Shown: positions 41,965-52,936 of the stretch, one piece after another
Numbering within the stretch: position 1 is the first letter of the stretch
Layout: each line of letters starts with the position of its first letter
NCBI RefSeq assembly: GCF_022179225.1
Contig: NZ_BPQL01000068.1
Location: forward strand, 1-60,714
Source: Methylobacterium goesingense
GTDB lineage: Bacteria; Pseudomonadota; Alphaproteobacteria; Rhizobiales; Beijerinckiaceae
Direction of reading: 5' to 3'
Length of the DNA: 60,714 nt
Translations under genes and position numbers: made by a program
The notes under the pieces: model-generated
The model's database searches: none
The model's input: the letters and a program-made list of their open reading frames with translations, nothing else
What the model was told of the DNA's origin: nothing

Positions 41965-43304
41965 TATCCGCGAACCTTCTCGCTGGGGCTTTTCGCCCAC
42001 CAAGGCTCCGGGTCGATGGAGCCGCCGTCTTTTCTGAACTCGACGTATAAGACCGGATCGCCGCGATCACCGCCTGCTGGGTCGGGGCTGGCGCCGCCTT
42101 CCCCCATCGCAGCCACCGGCTCGCCCGCGAGCACGAACTGGCCGACCTCGACGTTGATCTGGTCCATCCCCGCCAACAAGAGATAGTAGCCATCGCCGGC
42201 GTTGATGATCAAGAGTCGCCCGTACGAGCGGAACTGCCCGGCAAAGGACACCCAGCCATCGGCCGGTGACGAAACGACGGCTTTCGGCCGAGTCGCGAGC
42301 GATATGCCGCGGGTCGTGCCGCCGTTTCCGTCGGGCTGATTGAAGCTGCGCAGGGTGGCTCCGCTGACCGGACGGGGCAGGTCGCCACGGGTATCCACGA
42401 AACGCACCTTCGGCGCCAGCCGGGCCGGGTCGCGGGCGCCGGCCGCCGCGAAACGCTCCTGCGTCGCGCGGGCCTCGCGGGTCTCGGCCGCCCGCGCCTC
42501 CTCGGCGGCACGCCGCGCGGACGCGACCTCGCCCTCCATCCGGTCGAGAAGGTCCTTCAGGCTGCGGGCCTGCACGGCGAGCTCGGCCGTGCGGGTGCGC
42601 TCGGCCGCCAGTCCGCTCTCGACCTCGGCCTGCCGGGTGCGGCGCGTGGCGATGAGGGCGTTCAGGCGCTGCTGCTCCCGCGCCCAGCCCGCGAGATCGC
42701 TGCTCAAACCTTCGCGATCCGCCGCGATCAGACCCCTGAGGCGCACGAGTTCGGAGAGGTCCCCGGCCAGGGTCTCGGCCTCGCCACGCAATTCCGGCAC
42801 CACAGCGCCGAGAAGCATGGAGGTGCGGATCACCGCCAGCACGTCCTCGGGCCGCACCAGCACGGCCGGCGGCGGCCGGCGGCCCATGCGCTGGAGCGCG
42901 GCCAGGATTTCGGCGATCACCCCGCGCCGGGATTCGAGGGAGCGCCGCAGGGCGGTCTCGCTGGCGCCGAGCGTCTTCAGGCGCTCCTCGAGACGGCTCA
43001 TACGCACCTCGGTGGCCTGCGCCTGGCGGGCGGCGTCGAGGAGAGCCGTATTCAGCTTCGCCCGGTCGCCGCCGATCGCCGCGATCTCGGCCTCGTACTT
43101 CGCCCGCGCGCCCGTGCTGGCAGCCAGGGCCTCCTCGATGCGCTTCAGGTTCTCGGCCCGGCGGGTCTTCTCGTCCAGGGCCTTCTGGACGGCGTCCGGC
43201 GTCGCCGGTGCCTCGGCGCGGGGCGTCCCCGACACGACGAGGCAGGCCGCCAGCAGCAGCCCGCGCTTTGCCCAGTCTCGTCCGAATCGGATCGCCGGAT
43301 TCAT
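41964..43304 (-). CDS. envC: EnvC-like murein hydrolase activator
   Basis: 446 aa. Signal peptide (R-G-L-L-L-A-A-C-L-V-V-S-G), a long coiled coil (about 35-295), and a C-terminal LytM/M23 domain (about 315-430). In the M23 domain the zinc residues are lost: where active enzymes have H-x-G-x-D it reads T-R-G-I-S-L, and the final HxH is V-L-Y-V-E-F. That makes it an amidase activator, as in E. coli EnvC, not an enzyme. Its start overlaps the rlmH stop (ATGA) and its stop touches ctpA. Confidence 0.92.
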   Translation of the reverse strand: MNPAIRFGRDWAKRGLLLAACLVVSGTPRAEAPATPDAVQKALDEKTRRAENLKRIEEALAASTGARAKYEAEIAAIGGDRAKLNTALLDAARQAQATEVRMSRLEERLKTLGASETALRRSLESRRGVIAEILAALQRMGRRPPPAVLVRPEDVLAVIRTSMLLGAVVPELRGEAETLAGDLSELVRLRGLIAADREGLSSDLAGWAREQQRLNALIATRRTRQAEVESGLAAERTRTAELAVQARSLKDLLDRMEGEVASARRAAEEARAAETREARATQERFAAAGARDPARLAPKVRFVDTRGDLPRPVSGATLRSFNQPDGNGGTTRGISLATRPKAVVSSPADGWVSFAGQFRSYGRLLIINAGDGYYLLLAGMDQINVEVGQFVLAGEPVAAMGEGGASPDPAGGDRGDPVLYVEFRKDGGSIDPEPWWAKSPSEKVRG

Positions 43305-43801
43305 CGCTCGTCGAGGTTTCCGCGGTGGTACGGGTGGCCTGCCAGGATCGTCAGCGTGCGATACACCTGCTCCAGGGCCAAGACGCGCACAAGCCCGTGC
43401 GGCAAGGTCGCGGCTCCGAAGGAGAGGCTCAGTTCGGCCCGCGCCCGTACCGCCGGGTCGAGGCCGTCGGCGCCACCGATGGCCAGCACGAGGGCGGCAC
43501 GGCCCGCATCGCGCCAGTCGCCGATCCGCGACGCGATGGTTTCGCTGGTGAGGTCCGAACGCCCACGCTCGTCGTAGACCGCCAGGACCGCACCATTGGC
43601 GACCTGCGCCAGGATGGCCGCGCCCTCCTCGGAGGCCCGATCCGGCGCGCGGCGCGCCCGGCTCTCGGTAATCTCGGCGATGTCGCAGGCAGTGAAACCG
43701 AGCCCGCGCCCGACCTGCGCGGCACGCTCGCGGTAGCGCGCGGCGAGATCGCGCTCGGGACCGGGCTTCAGGCGGCCAACCGCCGCCACGAGCAGGCGCA
43801 C
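43301..43801 (-). CDS. rlmH: 23S rRNA (pseudouridine1915-N3)-methyltransferase RlmH
   Basis: 166 aa, a SPOUT-class methyltransferase of usual length. N-terminus M-R-L-L-V-A-A-V-G-R-L-K. The knot binds S-adenosylmethionine with A-L-V-L-A-I-G-G-A-D-G-L, followed by L-S-F-G-A-A-T-L-P-H-G-L-V-R and the Y-H-R/x-G-N end (H-P-Y-H-R-G-N). It stands between rsfS and envC, the normal alphaproteobacterial order. Confidence 0.95.
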   Translation of the reverse strand: MRLLVAAVGRLKPGPERDLAARYRERAAQVGRGLGFTACDIAEITESRARRAPDRASEEGAAILAQVANGAVLAVYDERGRSDLTSETIASRIGDWRDAGRAALVLAIGGADGLDPAVRARAELSLSFGAATLPHGLVRVLALEQVYRTLTILAGHPYHRGNLDER

Positions 43802-43817
43802 GAGGCGGCGCCGGCTC

Positions 43818-44261
43818 TCACTCGGCCAAGGCGGCGGAGGGCAATGCGGCGGCGGGACGGTCGGCGCCCCACATCTTCTCGAGGTTGTAGAAACCCCGCA
43901 CCTCGGGGCGGAAGATGTGCACGATGACGTCGCCGGCGTCGATCAGCACCCAGTCGCAGGCCGGCAGACCCTCGACCCGGGCCGTGCCGAGGCCCTTGGT
44001 CTTCATCTCCTGCAGGACGCGATCCGCAATCGCGCCGACATGGCGCTGCGAGCGGCCCGAGGTGATGATCATGGTGTCGGCCAGGGAGGTTCGGCCCATC
44101 AGGTCGATCTCGATCGTTTCCTCGGCCTTCATGTCCTCAAGGCACTCGAGAGCGAGGCTCCGGAGATCATCGATCTTCCGGTTGGTGGTTTCTTCGGAGC
44201 TCGGGACTCCGGTGTGGGCCGCGTCGTTCAGCGTCTGGGTTCCTGCTATCGCCATCGTCAT
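43818..44261 (-). CDS. rsfS: ribosomal silencing factor RsfS
   Basis: 147 aa. Binds L14 and stops the subunits from joining when nutrients run out. The family core is visible: D-L-M-G-R-T-S-L-A-D-T-M-I-I-T-S-G-R-S, the W-V-L-I-D-A-G-D-V-I-V-H-I-F-R segment and F-Y-N-L-E-K-M-W. The first 25 residues are variable, and a second in-frame ATG lies two codons in. It lies between nadD and rlmH. Confidence 0.95.
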   Translation of the reverse strand: MTMAIAGTQTLNDAAHTGVPSSEETTNRKIDDLRSLALECLEDMKAEETIEIDLMGRTSLADTMIITSGRSQRHVGAIADRVLQEMKTKGLGTARVEGLPACDWVLIDAGDVIVHIFRPEVRGFYNLEKMWGADRPAAALPSAALAE

Positions 44262-44324
44262 CCCATCATCGTACCCCGGATAGGGATAAAGTGGAACGTG
44301 GCGCTTGCCTTTTCCATGTGCGGC

Positions 44325-44948
44325 CTATGCAGGGCCGCCCGGCTTGGCGCGAAGCGCCGTCGAGGAGAGGGTCGAACGAGGCCCGTGCAGGAAGACCCAG
44401 GCGGGCGGCGCACGGTCTGGCAGGCTCGCCGCCTCCGTCTCGGGGATGCGCCAGGGCGCGAGCGCCCGGGCGGCCCGGGCGGCCGGTGCCGTCAAGGTGA
44501 AGCCCGGCCGATCCACGATCGCCATCGGCATCAGGCCGGCGATCTCGGAAAATCCCTGCCAGCGGTGAAATGTCGCGAGGCTGTCTGCGCCCATGATCCA
44601 GACGAAGCGCACATTCGGATGACGGCGGGTGAGGAAGCCCAGCGTCTGGCGGGTATAGCGCGCGCCGATCCGTGATTCGAAATCCGTCACCGCGATGCGG
44701 GGATGATCGGCGATCCGGGACGCCCGCTCGACCCGCCGGTCGATGGCCGCGAGTTCGCCCCGGTCCTTCAGCGGATTGCCAGGGGTGACCATCCACCAGA
44801 CCCGGTCGAGGCGAAGCCGCTTCAGGGCGACGAGGCTGACATGCCGGTGCCCGAGATGGGCCGGATTGAAGGAGCCGCCGTAGAGGCCGATGCGCAGGCC
44901 CGGCGCGACGGGAGGCAGGCGCGCCGGCCCCGATGCGTCAAGGCGCAT
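44325..44948 (-). CDS. nadD: nicotinate-nucleotide adenylyltransferase
   Basis: 207 aa. Joins ATP and nicotinate mononucleotide to make deamido-NAD. The nucleotidyltransferase motif is G-G-S-F-N-P-A-H-L-G-H (24-34), and the C-terminal ISSTxxR-like motif is S-T-L-S-S-T-A-L-R. It includes the middle segment F-V-W-I-M-G-A-D-S-L-A. It lies 27 bases after proA and 63 before rsfS. Confidence 0.95.
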   Translation of the reverse strand: MRLDASGPARLPPVAPGLRIGLYGGSFNPAHLGHRHVSLVALKRLRLDRVWWMVTPGNPLKDRGELAAIDRRVERASRIADHPRIAVTDFESRIGARYTRQTLGFLTRRHPNVRFVWIMGADSLATFHRWQGFSEIAGLMPMAIVDRPGFTLTAPAARAARALAPWRIPETEAASLPDRAPPAWVFLHGPRSTLSSTALRAKPGGPA

Positions 44949-44975
44949 CGGGGTCCCGGGTCGGACGGGCGAGCG

Positions 44976-46283
44976 TCAAGGGCGCGTCTGCCCGTTCCCG
45001 TGGACGCGATACTTGAAGGTGGTGAGTTGCTCGACGCCCACCGGCCCGCGCGCATGCATGCGCCCGGTGGCGATGCCGATCTCCGCACCGAAGCCGAATT
45101 CGCCGCCATCGGCGAACTGGGTCGAGGCGTTGTGGGTCACGATGGCCGAATCGACCTCCGCGAGGAAGCGCGTCGCCTCCGCCATGTCGTCCGTGATGAT
45201 CGCGTCGGTGTGATGCGAGCCATTGGTCTCGATATGCTCGATCGCCGCGTCGAGCCCGTCGACCACCCGCACCGCGATGATGGCGTCGAGGTACTCGGTG
45301 CGCCAGTCGGCCTCGCTCGCGGCCGTCACCCGGCCGTCGACGGCCTGCGTGGCCGCATCGCCGCGCACGGCACAGCCGAAATCGAGCAGCGCCTTGACCA
45401 AGGGGGCGAGGTGGGTCTCCGCGCAGGCCCGGTCGACGAGCAGCGTCTCGGCGGCGCCGCAGATCCCGGTCCGGCGCATCTTGCTGTTGAGAACGACCTT
45501 GAGGGCCATGTCGAGATCGGCGCCCGCCGCCACGTAGACGTGGCAGATGCCGTCGAGATGGGCGAAGACCGGCACGCGGGCCTCCGCCTGCACACGCTCC
45601 ACGAGGCCACGCCCGCCGCGGGGCACGATGACGTCGATGCCCCCGTCGAGGCCCGACAGCATGGCGCCGACGGCCGCGCGATCGCGGGTCGGCACGATCT
45701 GGATGGCGTCACCGGGCAGGCCGGCGGCCTCCAGCCCGGCCCGCATGACCCGGGCGATGGCCATGGCCGAGCGGTGGCTGTCGGAGCCCGCCCGCAGGAT
45801 CGCGGCGTTGCCGGCCTTGAGGCAAAGCGCGCCGGCATCGGCGGTGACGTTGGGGCGGCTCTCGAAAATCACGCCGATCACGCCGAGGGGCACGGCGATG
45901 CGCTCGATGAGCAGGCCGTTCGGCCGCTCGAACGCCGCGATCTGCCGCCCGACGGGATCGGGCAGCGCGCCGATCTTGGCGACCGCATCCGCGATGGCGT
46001 TGAGGCGCCCAGCATCCAGGGTGAGCCGATCGATGAGCGCCTGGGTCTGGCCGGCGGCGCGGGCCGCCTCCACGTCGCGGGCGTTCTCGGCCAGGATCGT
46101 GTCCCGCTCGGCCCGCAGGCGCTCGGAGACGAGGCGCAGGGCCGTGTCCTTGGTGTGGGCCGGAGCGAGGGCGATCTGGCGAGCGGCGGCGCGGGCGCGC
46201 CGGCCGATGGCGTTCATCTCCTCGGAGAGATCGCCGGGGGGCGCAAAATCGGTTCTCAGATTCAGAACGGGCACGGCCTTCAT
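44976..46283 (-). CDS. proA: gamma-glutamyl phosphate reductase
   Basis: Second step of proline synthesis: NADPH reduction of glutamyl phosphate. It is 435 aa from the ATG encoding [13 protein letters not shown]; in-frame starts further up (46319, 46361) add unconserved residues. The catalytic cysteine is in T-G-I-C-G-A-A-E-T, with V-I-F-E-S-R-P-N-V and A-G-N-A-A-I-L-R before it. It is downstream of proB with a gap of about 100 bases that includes a short AT-rich spot. Confidence 0.95.
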   Translation of the reverse strand: MKAVPVLNLRTDFAPPGDLSEEMNAIGRRARAAARQIALAPAHTKDTALRLVSERLRAERDTILAENARDVEAARAAGQTQALIDRLTLDAGRLNAIADAVAKIGALPDPVGRQIAAFERPNGLLIERIAVPLGVIGVIFESRPNVTADAGALCLKAGNAAILRAGSDSHRSAMAIARVMRAGLEAAGLPGDAIQIVPTRDRAAVGAMLSGLDGGIDVIVPRGGRGLVERVQAEARVPVFAHLDGICHVYVAAGADLDMALKVVLNSKMRRTGICGAAETLLVDRACAETHLAPLVKALLDFGCAVRGDAATQAVDGRVTAASEADWRTEYLDAIIAVRVVDGLDAAIEHIETNGSHHTDAIITDDMAEATRFLAEVDSAIVTHNASTQFADGGEFGFGAEIGIATGRMHARGPVGVEQLTTFKYRVHGNGQTRP

Positions 46284-46382
46284 CCTCGCGACCGTCGCGG
46301 AAAAGGGCGCGGCCGCCATGTGTTCGTACCCGTCATGCCACGTCGCGTGCCGTAAAAACAAGCATTGCCGCTGACAGATCAG

Positions 46383-47519
46383 CTATTCCCCCACCATGGC
46401 GAGGTCATCGCGATGCACCATCTCGGCGCGGCCCGGATGAGTGAGGAGATCCGCGATCTCGCGGCTCGGCCGGCCGATGATGCGCATGGCCTGGTCGCTG
46501 TCGTAGGCCACGAGGCCGCGCCCGAGGATGCGGCCGGCCTCGTCCCGGATCACCACGGCGTCGCCGCGCCCGAAGCCGCCCTGCACCTTGGTGACGCCCA
46601 CCGGCAAGAGGCTCGCGCCACCCTGAAGGGCGCGCGCCGCGCCGGCATCCACCGTGAGGATGCCGCGTGGTTCGAGCGAACCCGCGATCCAGCTCTTGCG
46701 AGCGGTGACCGGATTGGAGCCCGACAGGAACCAGCTGCAGCGGCCGCCCCGCAGGATGGTGCGCAGCGGGTTCTTCTCGCGTCCGTCGGCGATGATCATG
46801 TGGGTGCCGCCGCTGGCGGCGATCTTGGCCGCCTCGACCTTGGTGCGCATGCCCCCACGCGAGAGTTCCGAGGCCGGGCCGCCTGCCATGGCCTCGATCT
46901 CGGGGGTGATTCGCTCGATCAGAGGCAGGTGGCGCGCCTCCGGGTCGGTGTGCGGTGGGGCGGTGTAGAGACCGTCGATGTCCGAGAACAGCACCAGCAC
47001 GTCGGCGCCGATCATCGTGGCGACGCGGGCGGCAAGGCGGTCGTTGTCGCCGTAGCGGATCTCGGAGGTCGCCACCGTGTCGTTCTCGTTGACGACCGGC
47101 ACGGCCCGCACTTCGAGCAGCTTGAGCACGGTGGCGCGGGCGTTGAGGTAGCGCCGGCGCTCCTCGGTATCCTGCGGCGTGACCAGAATCTGCCCGGCCG
47201 CGATGCCGTGATGCCCCAACGCCTCCGACCAGTGCCGGGCCAGGGCGATCTGCCCCACGGCCGCGGCCGCCTGGCTCTCCTCAAGCCGCAGGGTGCCGGG
47301 CGGGTAGCCTAGCACCGTCCGCCCCAGCGCAATCGCGCCGGAGGAGACCACGAGCACGTCGGCCCCGCTGGCATGCAGGTCGGCGATGTCCTCGGCGAGC
47401 GCGGCGAGCCAGGCATGGCGCAGGCGCCCGCGCGCCCGGTCAACGAGGAGGGCCGAGCCGACCTTGATGACGATGCGGCGGAAATCTTGGAGGTTGGGGA
47501 TCTGGACGTCGAGGGTCAT
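46383..47519 (-). CDS. proB: glutamate 5-kinase
   Basis: First step of proline synthesis. It is 378 aa from the ATG encoding [19 protein letters not shown]. The longer open frame overlaps obgE and is not family-like. Kinase motifs are [19 protein letters not shown] and N-E-N-D-T-V-A. The PUA domain (about 275-370) is present, as in the full-length enzyme that proline inhibits. It is between obgE and proA. Confidence 0.95.
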   Translation of the reverse strand: MTLDVQIPNLQDFRRIVIKVGSALLVDRARGRLRHAWLAALAEDIADLHASGADVLVVSSGAIALGRTVLGYPPGTLRLEESQAAAAVGQIALARHWSEALGHHGIAAGQILVTPQDTEERRRYLNARATVLKLLEVRAVPVVNENDTVATSEIRYGDNDRLAARVATMIGADVLVLFSDIDGLYTAPPHTDPEARHLPLIERITPEIEAMAGGPASELSRGGMRTKVEAAKIAASGGTHMIIADGREKNPLRTILRGGRCSWFLSGSNPVTARKSWIAGSLEPRGILTVDAGAARALQGGASLLPVGVTKVQGGFGRGDAVVIRDEAGRILGRGLVAYDSDQAMRIIGRPSREIADLLTHPGRAEMVHRDDLAMVGE

Positions 47520-47595
47520 CGGCAGCGTCGGCGGGAGGACGATGGTGCGCTTGTGGCGACCGGCTGCCCGCGACACAAGAGCGAGCGGCCGTTCC

Positions 47596-48648
<1,053 letters not shown>

Positions 48649-48687
48649 TCAGGCATCAGGATTTCGACACGTCGCCGAAACGACGAC

Positions 48688-48713
48688 GGGGAAGACGGTT
48701 TCCCATCTTCCCC
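48688..48713 (-). promoter_or_regulatory. hairpin between rpmA and obgE
   Basis: GGGGAAGA (48688-48695) pairs with TCTTCCCC (48706-48713). The 134-base gap between rpmA and obgE is the only long one in the first part of the operon, so the hairpin could lower read-through into obgE. Confidence 0.4.
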
Positions 48714-48764
48714 GGGATTAACTGGTGGTGGGGCCCGCCTGTCGGAAGGCCCAGGCCAAGCGCC

Positions 48765-49031
48765 TTACTCGGCGGCTTCCTGCACCGGCACGACCGTGAC
48801 GAAGGCGCGGCCGCGCTTCGTCTCGAACAGCACGCGGCCGGCGGCCTTGGCGAACAGGGTGTGGTCCGTGCCCATGCCGACGTTGGTGCCGGGGTGCCAC
48901 TTGGTGCCGCGCTGGCGCACGATGATGTTGCCCGGAATGACGGCCTCGGAACCGAACTTCTTCACGCCGAGGCGCTGACCGGCCGAGTCGCGGCCGTTGC
49001 GGGACGAGCCGCCTGCTTTTTTATGGGCCAT
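48765..49031 (-). CDS. rpmA: 50S ribosomal protein L27
   Basis: 88 aa. The start [16 protein letters not shown] is fully conserved, followed by [10 protein letters not shown] and [10 protein letters not shown]. There is no cleavable N-terminal extension of the Firmicutes type. It lies between rplU and obgE. Confidence 0.98.
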   Translation of the reverse strand: MAHKKAGGSSRNGRDSAGQRLGVKKFGSEAVIPGNIIVRQRGTKWHPGTNVGMGTDHTLFAKAAGRVLFETKRGRAFVTVVPVQEAAE

Positions 49032-49070
49032 GGGGAGTTACTCCGAATTCTTGAATCTCAGGTCGGATCG

Positions 49071-49385
49071 TCAGGCGCTGATGCCGGTGATGCGGACCAC
49101 CGTGTGGTGCTGGCGGTGGCCCCGCTTGCGGCGCGAATTCTGGCGGCGGCGCTTCTTGAAGGCGATGACCTTCGCGTCGCGGCCGTGGCTGACGATCTCG
49201 CCGGTGACGCTGATGCCCGAGAGCAGCGGCGCGCCGACCTGGGTGGCGCCTTCGCCGTTCGTGAACAGGAGCACGTCACCGAAGGTGACGGCCGAACCGG
49301 CCTCGCCCGCGAGCGTGGCGATCGTGATGGTGTCGTTGGCGGCGACGCGATACTGCTTGCCGCCCGTCTTGATGACTGCGAACAT
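49071..49385 (-). CDS. rplU: 50S ribosomal protein L21
   Basis: 104 aa. M-F-A-V-I-K-T-G-G-K-Q-Y-R-V at the N-terminus and the basic F-K-K-R-R-R-Q-N-S-R-R-K-R-G-H-R loop are the L21 signature. It is the first gene of the rplU-rpmA-obgE operon and has a leader of about 160 bases from the promoter at 49550-49578. Confidence 0.98.
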   Translation of the reverse strand: MFAVIKTGGKQYRVAANDTITIATLAGEAGSAVTFGDVLLFTNGEGATQVGAPLLSGISVTGEIVSHGRDAKVIAFKKRRRQNSRRKRGHRQHHTVVRITGISA

Positions 49386-49549
49386 CGTTCTCTCTTCGTG
49401 TTCTCTGCCGGCCTCCAGCCCACCGCGAGGTGAGCCTGGACCGTCTTCTTGTTCAGGTCATCCGCGGCACCGAATCGAGACTTGTCGTCTGGGCCGAGCG
49501 CGAACGCGAAACGCGCGGACTTCGTCGAGGAAGCCGCGCGAGAGGCGGT

Positions 49550-49578
49550 GGATAGGCGGAGACGGGGCGATTTGTCAA
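49550..49578 (-). promoter_or_regulatory. promoter of the rplU-rpmA-obgE operon
   Basis: On the minus strand TTGACA (49578-49573), a perfect -35 box, lies 17 bases from CTATCC (49555-49550). Transcription would begin near 49543. It lies just past the stop of the upstream HerA-like gene. Confidence 0.65.
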
Positions 49579-49607
49579 TGCTGGCGCGAAGTACCGCGCC
49601 CGGCGGC

Positions 49608-51143
49608 CTACCGCTTGGTCAGCCCGCCGAGCACGTTCCGCAGGATCGCGTTGCCGACCTCCGTGCCGACCTTGCGGGCCATCGAGCGGGCGGCGTTGCC
49701 CAGCACCTGCTCGGCGAGGCCCGGGGCCGGGCGGCGGCCGCCCTTGCCGGCGGGCTTGCCGCCGAGGACGCCCCCGAGCCAGCCGCCGAGCATTCCGCCC
49801 AGCCCGCCCGCGCCGGACTCCGCGCCATCGGTTCCGCCGCCGTCCAAGCCCTTGCGGGCGGCCAGCATCTCGTAGGCGCTCTCGTTGTCGACCGACTGGT
49901 CGTACTTGCCCCGGACCGGGCTTTTGGCAATTAGCTCGGCGCGCTCGGCCGGAGTAATCGGTCCGACGCGGCCCTGCGGCGGGGCGATCAGGGCGCGCTC
50001 GACGACCGACGGCGTGCCCTTCGCCTCGAGGAAGGATACCAGAGCCTCGCCGACACCCAGTTCGGTGATCGCCTTGGCGACGTCGAAGCCGGGATTCTGC
50101 CGGAATGTCTCGGCGGCGGCCTTCACAGCCCGCTGATCGCGGGGCGTGAAGGCGCGCAGGGCATGCTGCACCCGGTTGCCGAGCTGGCCCAGCACCGATT
50201 CCGGCACGTCGAGGGGATTCTGCGTCACGAAATAGACGCCGACCCCCTTCGAGCGGATCAGGCGCACCACCTGCTCCACCGCGTCGAGGAGCGCCTTCGG
50301 AGCGTCGTCGAACAGAAGGTGCGCCTCGTCGAAGAAGAACACCAGCTTGGGCTTATCGAGGTCGCCGACCTCCGGAAGCTGCTCGAAGAGTTCGGAGAGC
50401 ATCCAGAGCAGGAACGAGGCGTAGAGCCGGGGCCGCTGCATCAGCTTGTCGGCGGCCAGGATGTTGACGATGCCCCGTCCCTCGCGGTCCACCCGCATGA
50501 AGTCGTTCAGGTCGAGGGCCGGCTCGCCGAAGAACCGGTCGGCGCCCTGGTTCTCCAGCATCAGAAGTTGGCGCTGGATCGCGCCCACGGAGGCCGCCGA
50601 GACGTTGCCGTACTGGCCCGAGATCGCCTTCAGATTCTCGGTGAGATGAAGCAGGAGCGCGCGCAGGTCCTTGAGGTCGAGGACCGGCCACTTGTTGTCG
50701 TCGGCCACCCGGAAAGCGATGTTGAGCACGCCCTCCTGGGTATCGTTGAGTTCCAGGAGGCGCGCCAGCAGCAGCGGCCCCATCTCTATGACGGTGCAGC
50801 GGATCGGGTGGCCCTGATCGCCGAACAGGTCCCAGAACACCGTCGGAAAGCGGTCTGGCTCGTAGGGGATTCCGAGTTCCTCGGCCCGCTTGACGAAGAC
50901 CGGCTTCGATTCGCCCGCCGCCGCCAACCCCGAGAGGTCGCCCTTGATGTCGGCGGCGAAGACCGGGACACCCGCGTTGGAGAAGCCCTCCGCCATCACC
51001 TGCAGGGTCACCGTCTTGCCGGTGCCGGTGGCGCCCGCCACTAGGCCGTGGCGGTTCGCGAGCCGGAGAGTCAGACCCTCGGCCTTCAGGCTGCCATCCC
51101 TGAGCGGCGCCTTGCCGACCAGGATCGTGCCGTCGTCCTGCAT
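49608..51143 (-). CDS. HerA-like ATPase (DUF853)
   Basis: 511 aa from the ATG encoding [19 protein letters not shown]; the longer open frame overlaps a divergent gene. P-loop G-A-T-G-T-G-K-T (37-44), Walker [11 protein letters not shown] near 266-275, and the sensor segment [10 protein letters not shown]. The HerA/FtsK-type fold moves DNA or proteins. The C-terminus is unusual: about 40 residues of Gly-rich repeat ([14 protein letters not shown]) before a basic tail. Family members are widespread and cytosolic with no settled function. It is divergent from the next gene, 156 bases away. Confidence 0.88.
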   Translation of the reverse strand: MQDDGTILVGKAPLRDGSLKAEGLTLRLANRHGLVAGATGTGKTVTLQVMAEGFSNAGVPVFAADIKGDLSGLAAAGESKPVFVKRAEELGIPYEPDRFPTVFWDLFGDQGHPIRCTVIEMGPLLLARLLELNDTQEGVLNIAFRVADDNKWPVLDLKDLRALLLHLTENLKAISGQYGNVSAASVGAIQRQLLMLENQGADRFFGEPALDLNDFMRVDREGRGIVNILAADKLMQRPRLYASFLLWMLSELFEQLPEVGDLDKPKLVFFFDEAHLLFDDAPKALLDAVEQVVRLIRSKGVGVYFVTQNPLDVPESVLGQLGNRVQHALRAFTPRDQRAVKAAAETFRQNPGFDVAKAITELGVGEALVSFLEAKGTPSVVERALIAPPQGRVGPITPAERAELIAKSPVRGKYDQSVDNESAYEMLAARKGLDGGGTDGAESGAGGLGGMLGGWLGGVLGGKPAGKGGRRPAPGLAEQVLGNAARSMARKVGTEVGNAILRNVLGGLTKR

Positions 51144-51299
51144 GACCGTCCGCTCCTCATTGCCGGCCGGGGCGCGGCATCGACCGCGACGGTTATGGGC
51201 CGCGCCCGCGTCATTTTCCAGCGCCTCGCGGACCGGCCTTGATTTCGCGGCGGCGAGGCCGGAAGGACTAGGTCCCGACCGTGCTGGAGCTGTTTGAAG

Positions 51300-51689
51300 A
51301 TGGAAGAGTTGATCGCCCGCGTCACGAACCGGACCGGCCTCGATGCCGCGACGGCCCAGACCGCCATCGGCCATATCCTGGCCTTCCTCCAGAAGGAGGG
51401 ACCGGCCACCGAGGTCAGCCAGTTGCTCGGCGCCCTGCCCGGGTCCGAGACCGCGATCGCCGATTCCAACGCCGGTGAGGGCGGCGGGGGCCTGATGGGC
51501 ATGCTCGGCGGCATGATGGGCGGGGGCGGCGTGATGGCTCTGGGCCAGAAGCTGATGTCGGCCGGCGTGCCGATGGGCCAGATGCAGCCCCTCGGCCAGG
51601 AGCTGTTCGCCTACGGCCGCGAGAAGGCCGGCGAGGACGTCATGGGGCCGATCGTCGGCTCGATCCCGGGTCTGAACCAGTTCGTCTGA
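51300..51689 (+). CDS. small Gly/Met-rich protein of DUF2267-like type
   Basis: 129 aa from the ATG at 51300 (a TTG two codons upstream is possible). The N-terminal 50 residues form a helical domain ([14 protein letters not shown] and [14 protein letters not shown]) like DUF2267 or similar short domains. The middle is flexible and Gly/Met-rich ([16 protein letters not shown]). The end is helical again. The same kind of G-G-M-L-G-G segment occurs at the C-terminus of the divergent HerA-like protein. Function unknown. Confidence 0.7.
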   Translation: MEELIARVTNRTGLDAATAQTAIGHILAFLQKEGPATEVSQLLGALPGSETAIADSNAGEGGGGLMGMLGGMMGGGGVMALGQKLMSAGVPMGQMQPLGQELFAYGREKAGEDVMGPIVGSIPGLNQFV

Positions 51690-51889
51690 GATCCCGAGTC
51701 CGGTCCTTCGGCGACTACCCATCGCGGGCTCGACGGAGGACCGGGCTCCTCACTTCGCAAACCCCTCTGGCAAAACAGCAATCCGTGTCATAAAAGCGTG
51801 TGCGCTTCGTGATGTTGTGGCCCCTCGAAGGCACGAGGCCATGGGCTCCCGCGGAGCCGCCTCGGTGTCCCGACAGGGCGGATTGGACG

Positions 51890-52930
51890 ATGGTCCCGAA
51901 CTTCGCGCGCGATGCCTCCACGGCGTGGCTCAATGGCTGGGAGGCGCACGTGCACGCCCCCTTCGCCCGGCTCAAGCAGCGCACCGCGGAAGCCGGCCTG
52001 CCGGCCTTCCGTCCCCGCGGCCTGCTGCTCCCGCCGGGAGGAGCCGCCCCGATCCGGTTCAAGCCACGCCTGAAGAAGCCCCTGGCCGCGCCCGGCCTCG
52101 CGCCGACCCTCGGGCGCATCGGCAGCCTGGAGGTGCGGCTCGCCACCACTGTCTCGGAGATCCGGCGGGCGCAACGCCTGCGCTACCGGGTGTTCTACGA
52201 GGAGATGTCGGCGGTTCCGAGCGGCCTCGCCATGCTGTCGCGCCGGGACATCGACGATTACGATGCGGTCTGCGACCATCTCCTCGTCATCGACCACGCG
52301 GCCGTGGACGCGACGCCCTTCGCCGCCAAGCCGTTCCGGCGGCCCCGGCCGAAGGTGGTCGGCACCTACCGGCTCCTGCGCCAGGACGCGGCGGACCGCC
52401 ATTTCGGTTTCTACACGGCGGGGGAATACGACATCGCTCCGGTGATGGCGGCCAATCCGGGTGCCCGCTTCCTCGAGCTCGGCCGCTCCTGCGTGCTGAA
52501 GCCCTACCGGACGAAGCGGACGGTGGAACTGCTCTGGGCCGGCATCTGGGCCTATGTCCAACACCACCGCATCGACGCCATGCTGGGCTGCGCCAGCCTG
52601 GAGGGGACGGACCCGGAGCGGCTCGCCCTGCCGTTGAGCTTCCTCCATCACCATGCCCGGGCCGCCGAGGGCTGGTGCGCCCGCGCCCTGCCCGAGCGCT
52701 ACGTGCCCATGAACCGCCTCGCCCGCGAGGCCGTGGACCCGAAGGCGGCGCTGCAGGCGCTCCCCCCGCTGATCAAGGGCTACCTGCGCGTCGGCGCCAC
52801 CTTCGGCGACGGCGCCGTCATCGACCACCAGTTCGGCACCACCGACGTCTTCGTCGTACTGCCGGTCTCGGCGATCGCGGCGCGCTATCGCGACCATTTC
52901 GGGCCGGCGGCGAACCGGCAGGCAGCCTGA
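51890..52930 (+). CDS. OlsB-like GNAT acyltransferase (ornithine lipid or hemolysin-like)
   Basis: 346 aa from the ATG at 51890; an upstream GTG at 51800 would give 376 aa. The GNAT-type domain begins about residue 85 with L-G-S/R-I-G-S-L-E-V-R-L-A. It has R-L-R-Y-R-V-F-Y-E-E-M, D-D-Y-D-A-V-C-D-H-L-L-V-I-D, and F-L-E-L-G-R-S-C-V. These match the OlsB family that N-acylates ornithine as the first step of ornithine lipid synthesis, and hemolysin-like acyltransferases. The first 80 residues are Pro-rich and unconserved. No olsA partner is next to it, so the exact lipid is uncertain. Confidence 0.8.
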   Translation: MVPNFARDASTAWLNGWEAHVHAPFARLKQRTAEAGLPAFRPRGLLLPPGGAAPIRFKPRLKKPLAAPGLAPTLGRIGSLEVRLATTVSEIRRAQRLRYRVFYEEMSAVPSGLAMLSRRDIDDYDAVCDHLLVIDHAAVDATPFAAKPFRRPRPKVVGTYRLLRQDAADRHFGFYTAGEYDIAPVMAANPGARFLELGRSCVLKPYRTKRTVELLWAGIWAYVQHHRIDAMLGCASLEGTDPERLALPLSFLHHHARAAEGWCARALPERYVPMNRLAREAVDPKAALQALPPLIKGYLRVGATFGDGAVIDHQFGTTDVFVVLPVSAIAARYRDHFGPAANRQAA

Positions 52931-52936
52931 CCGGCC

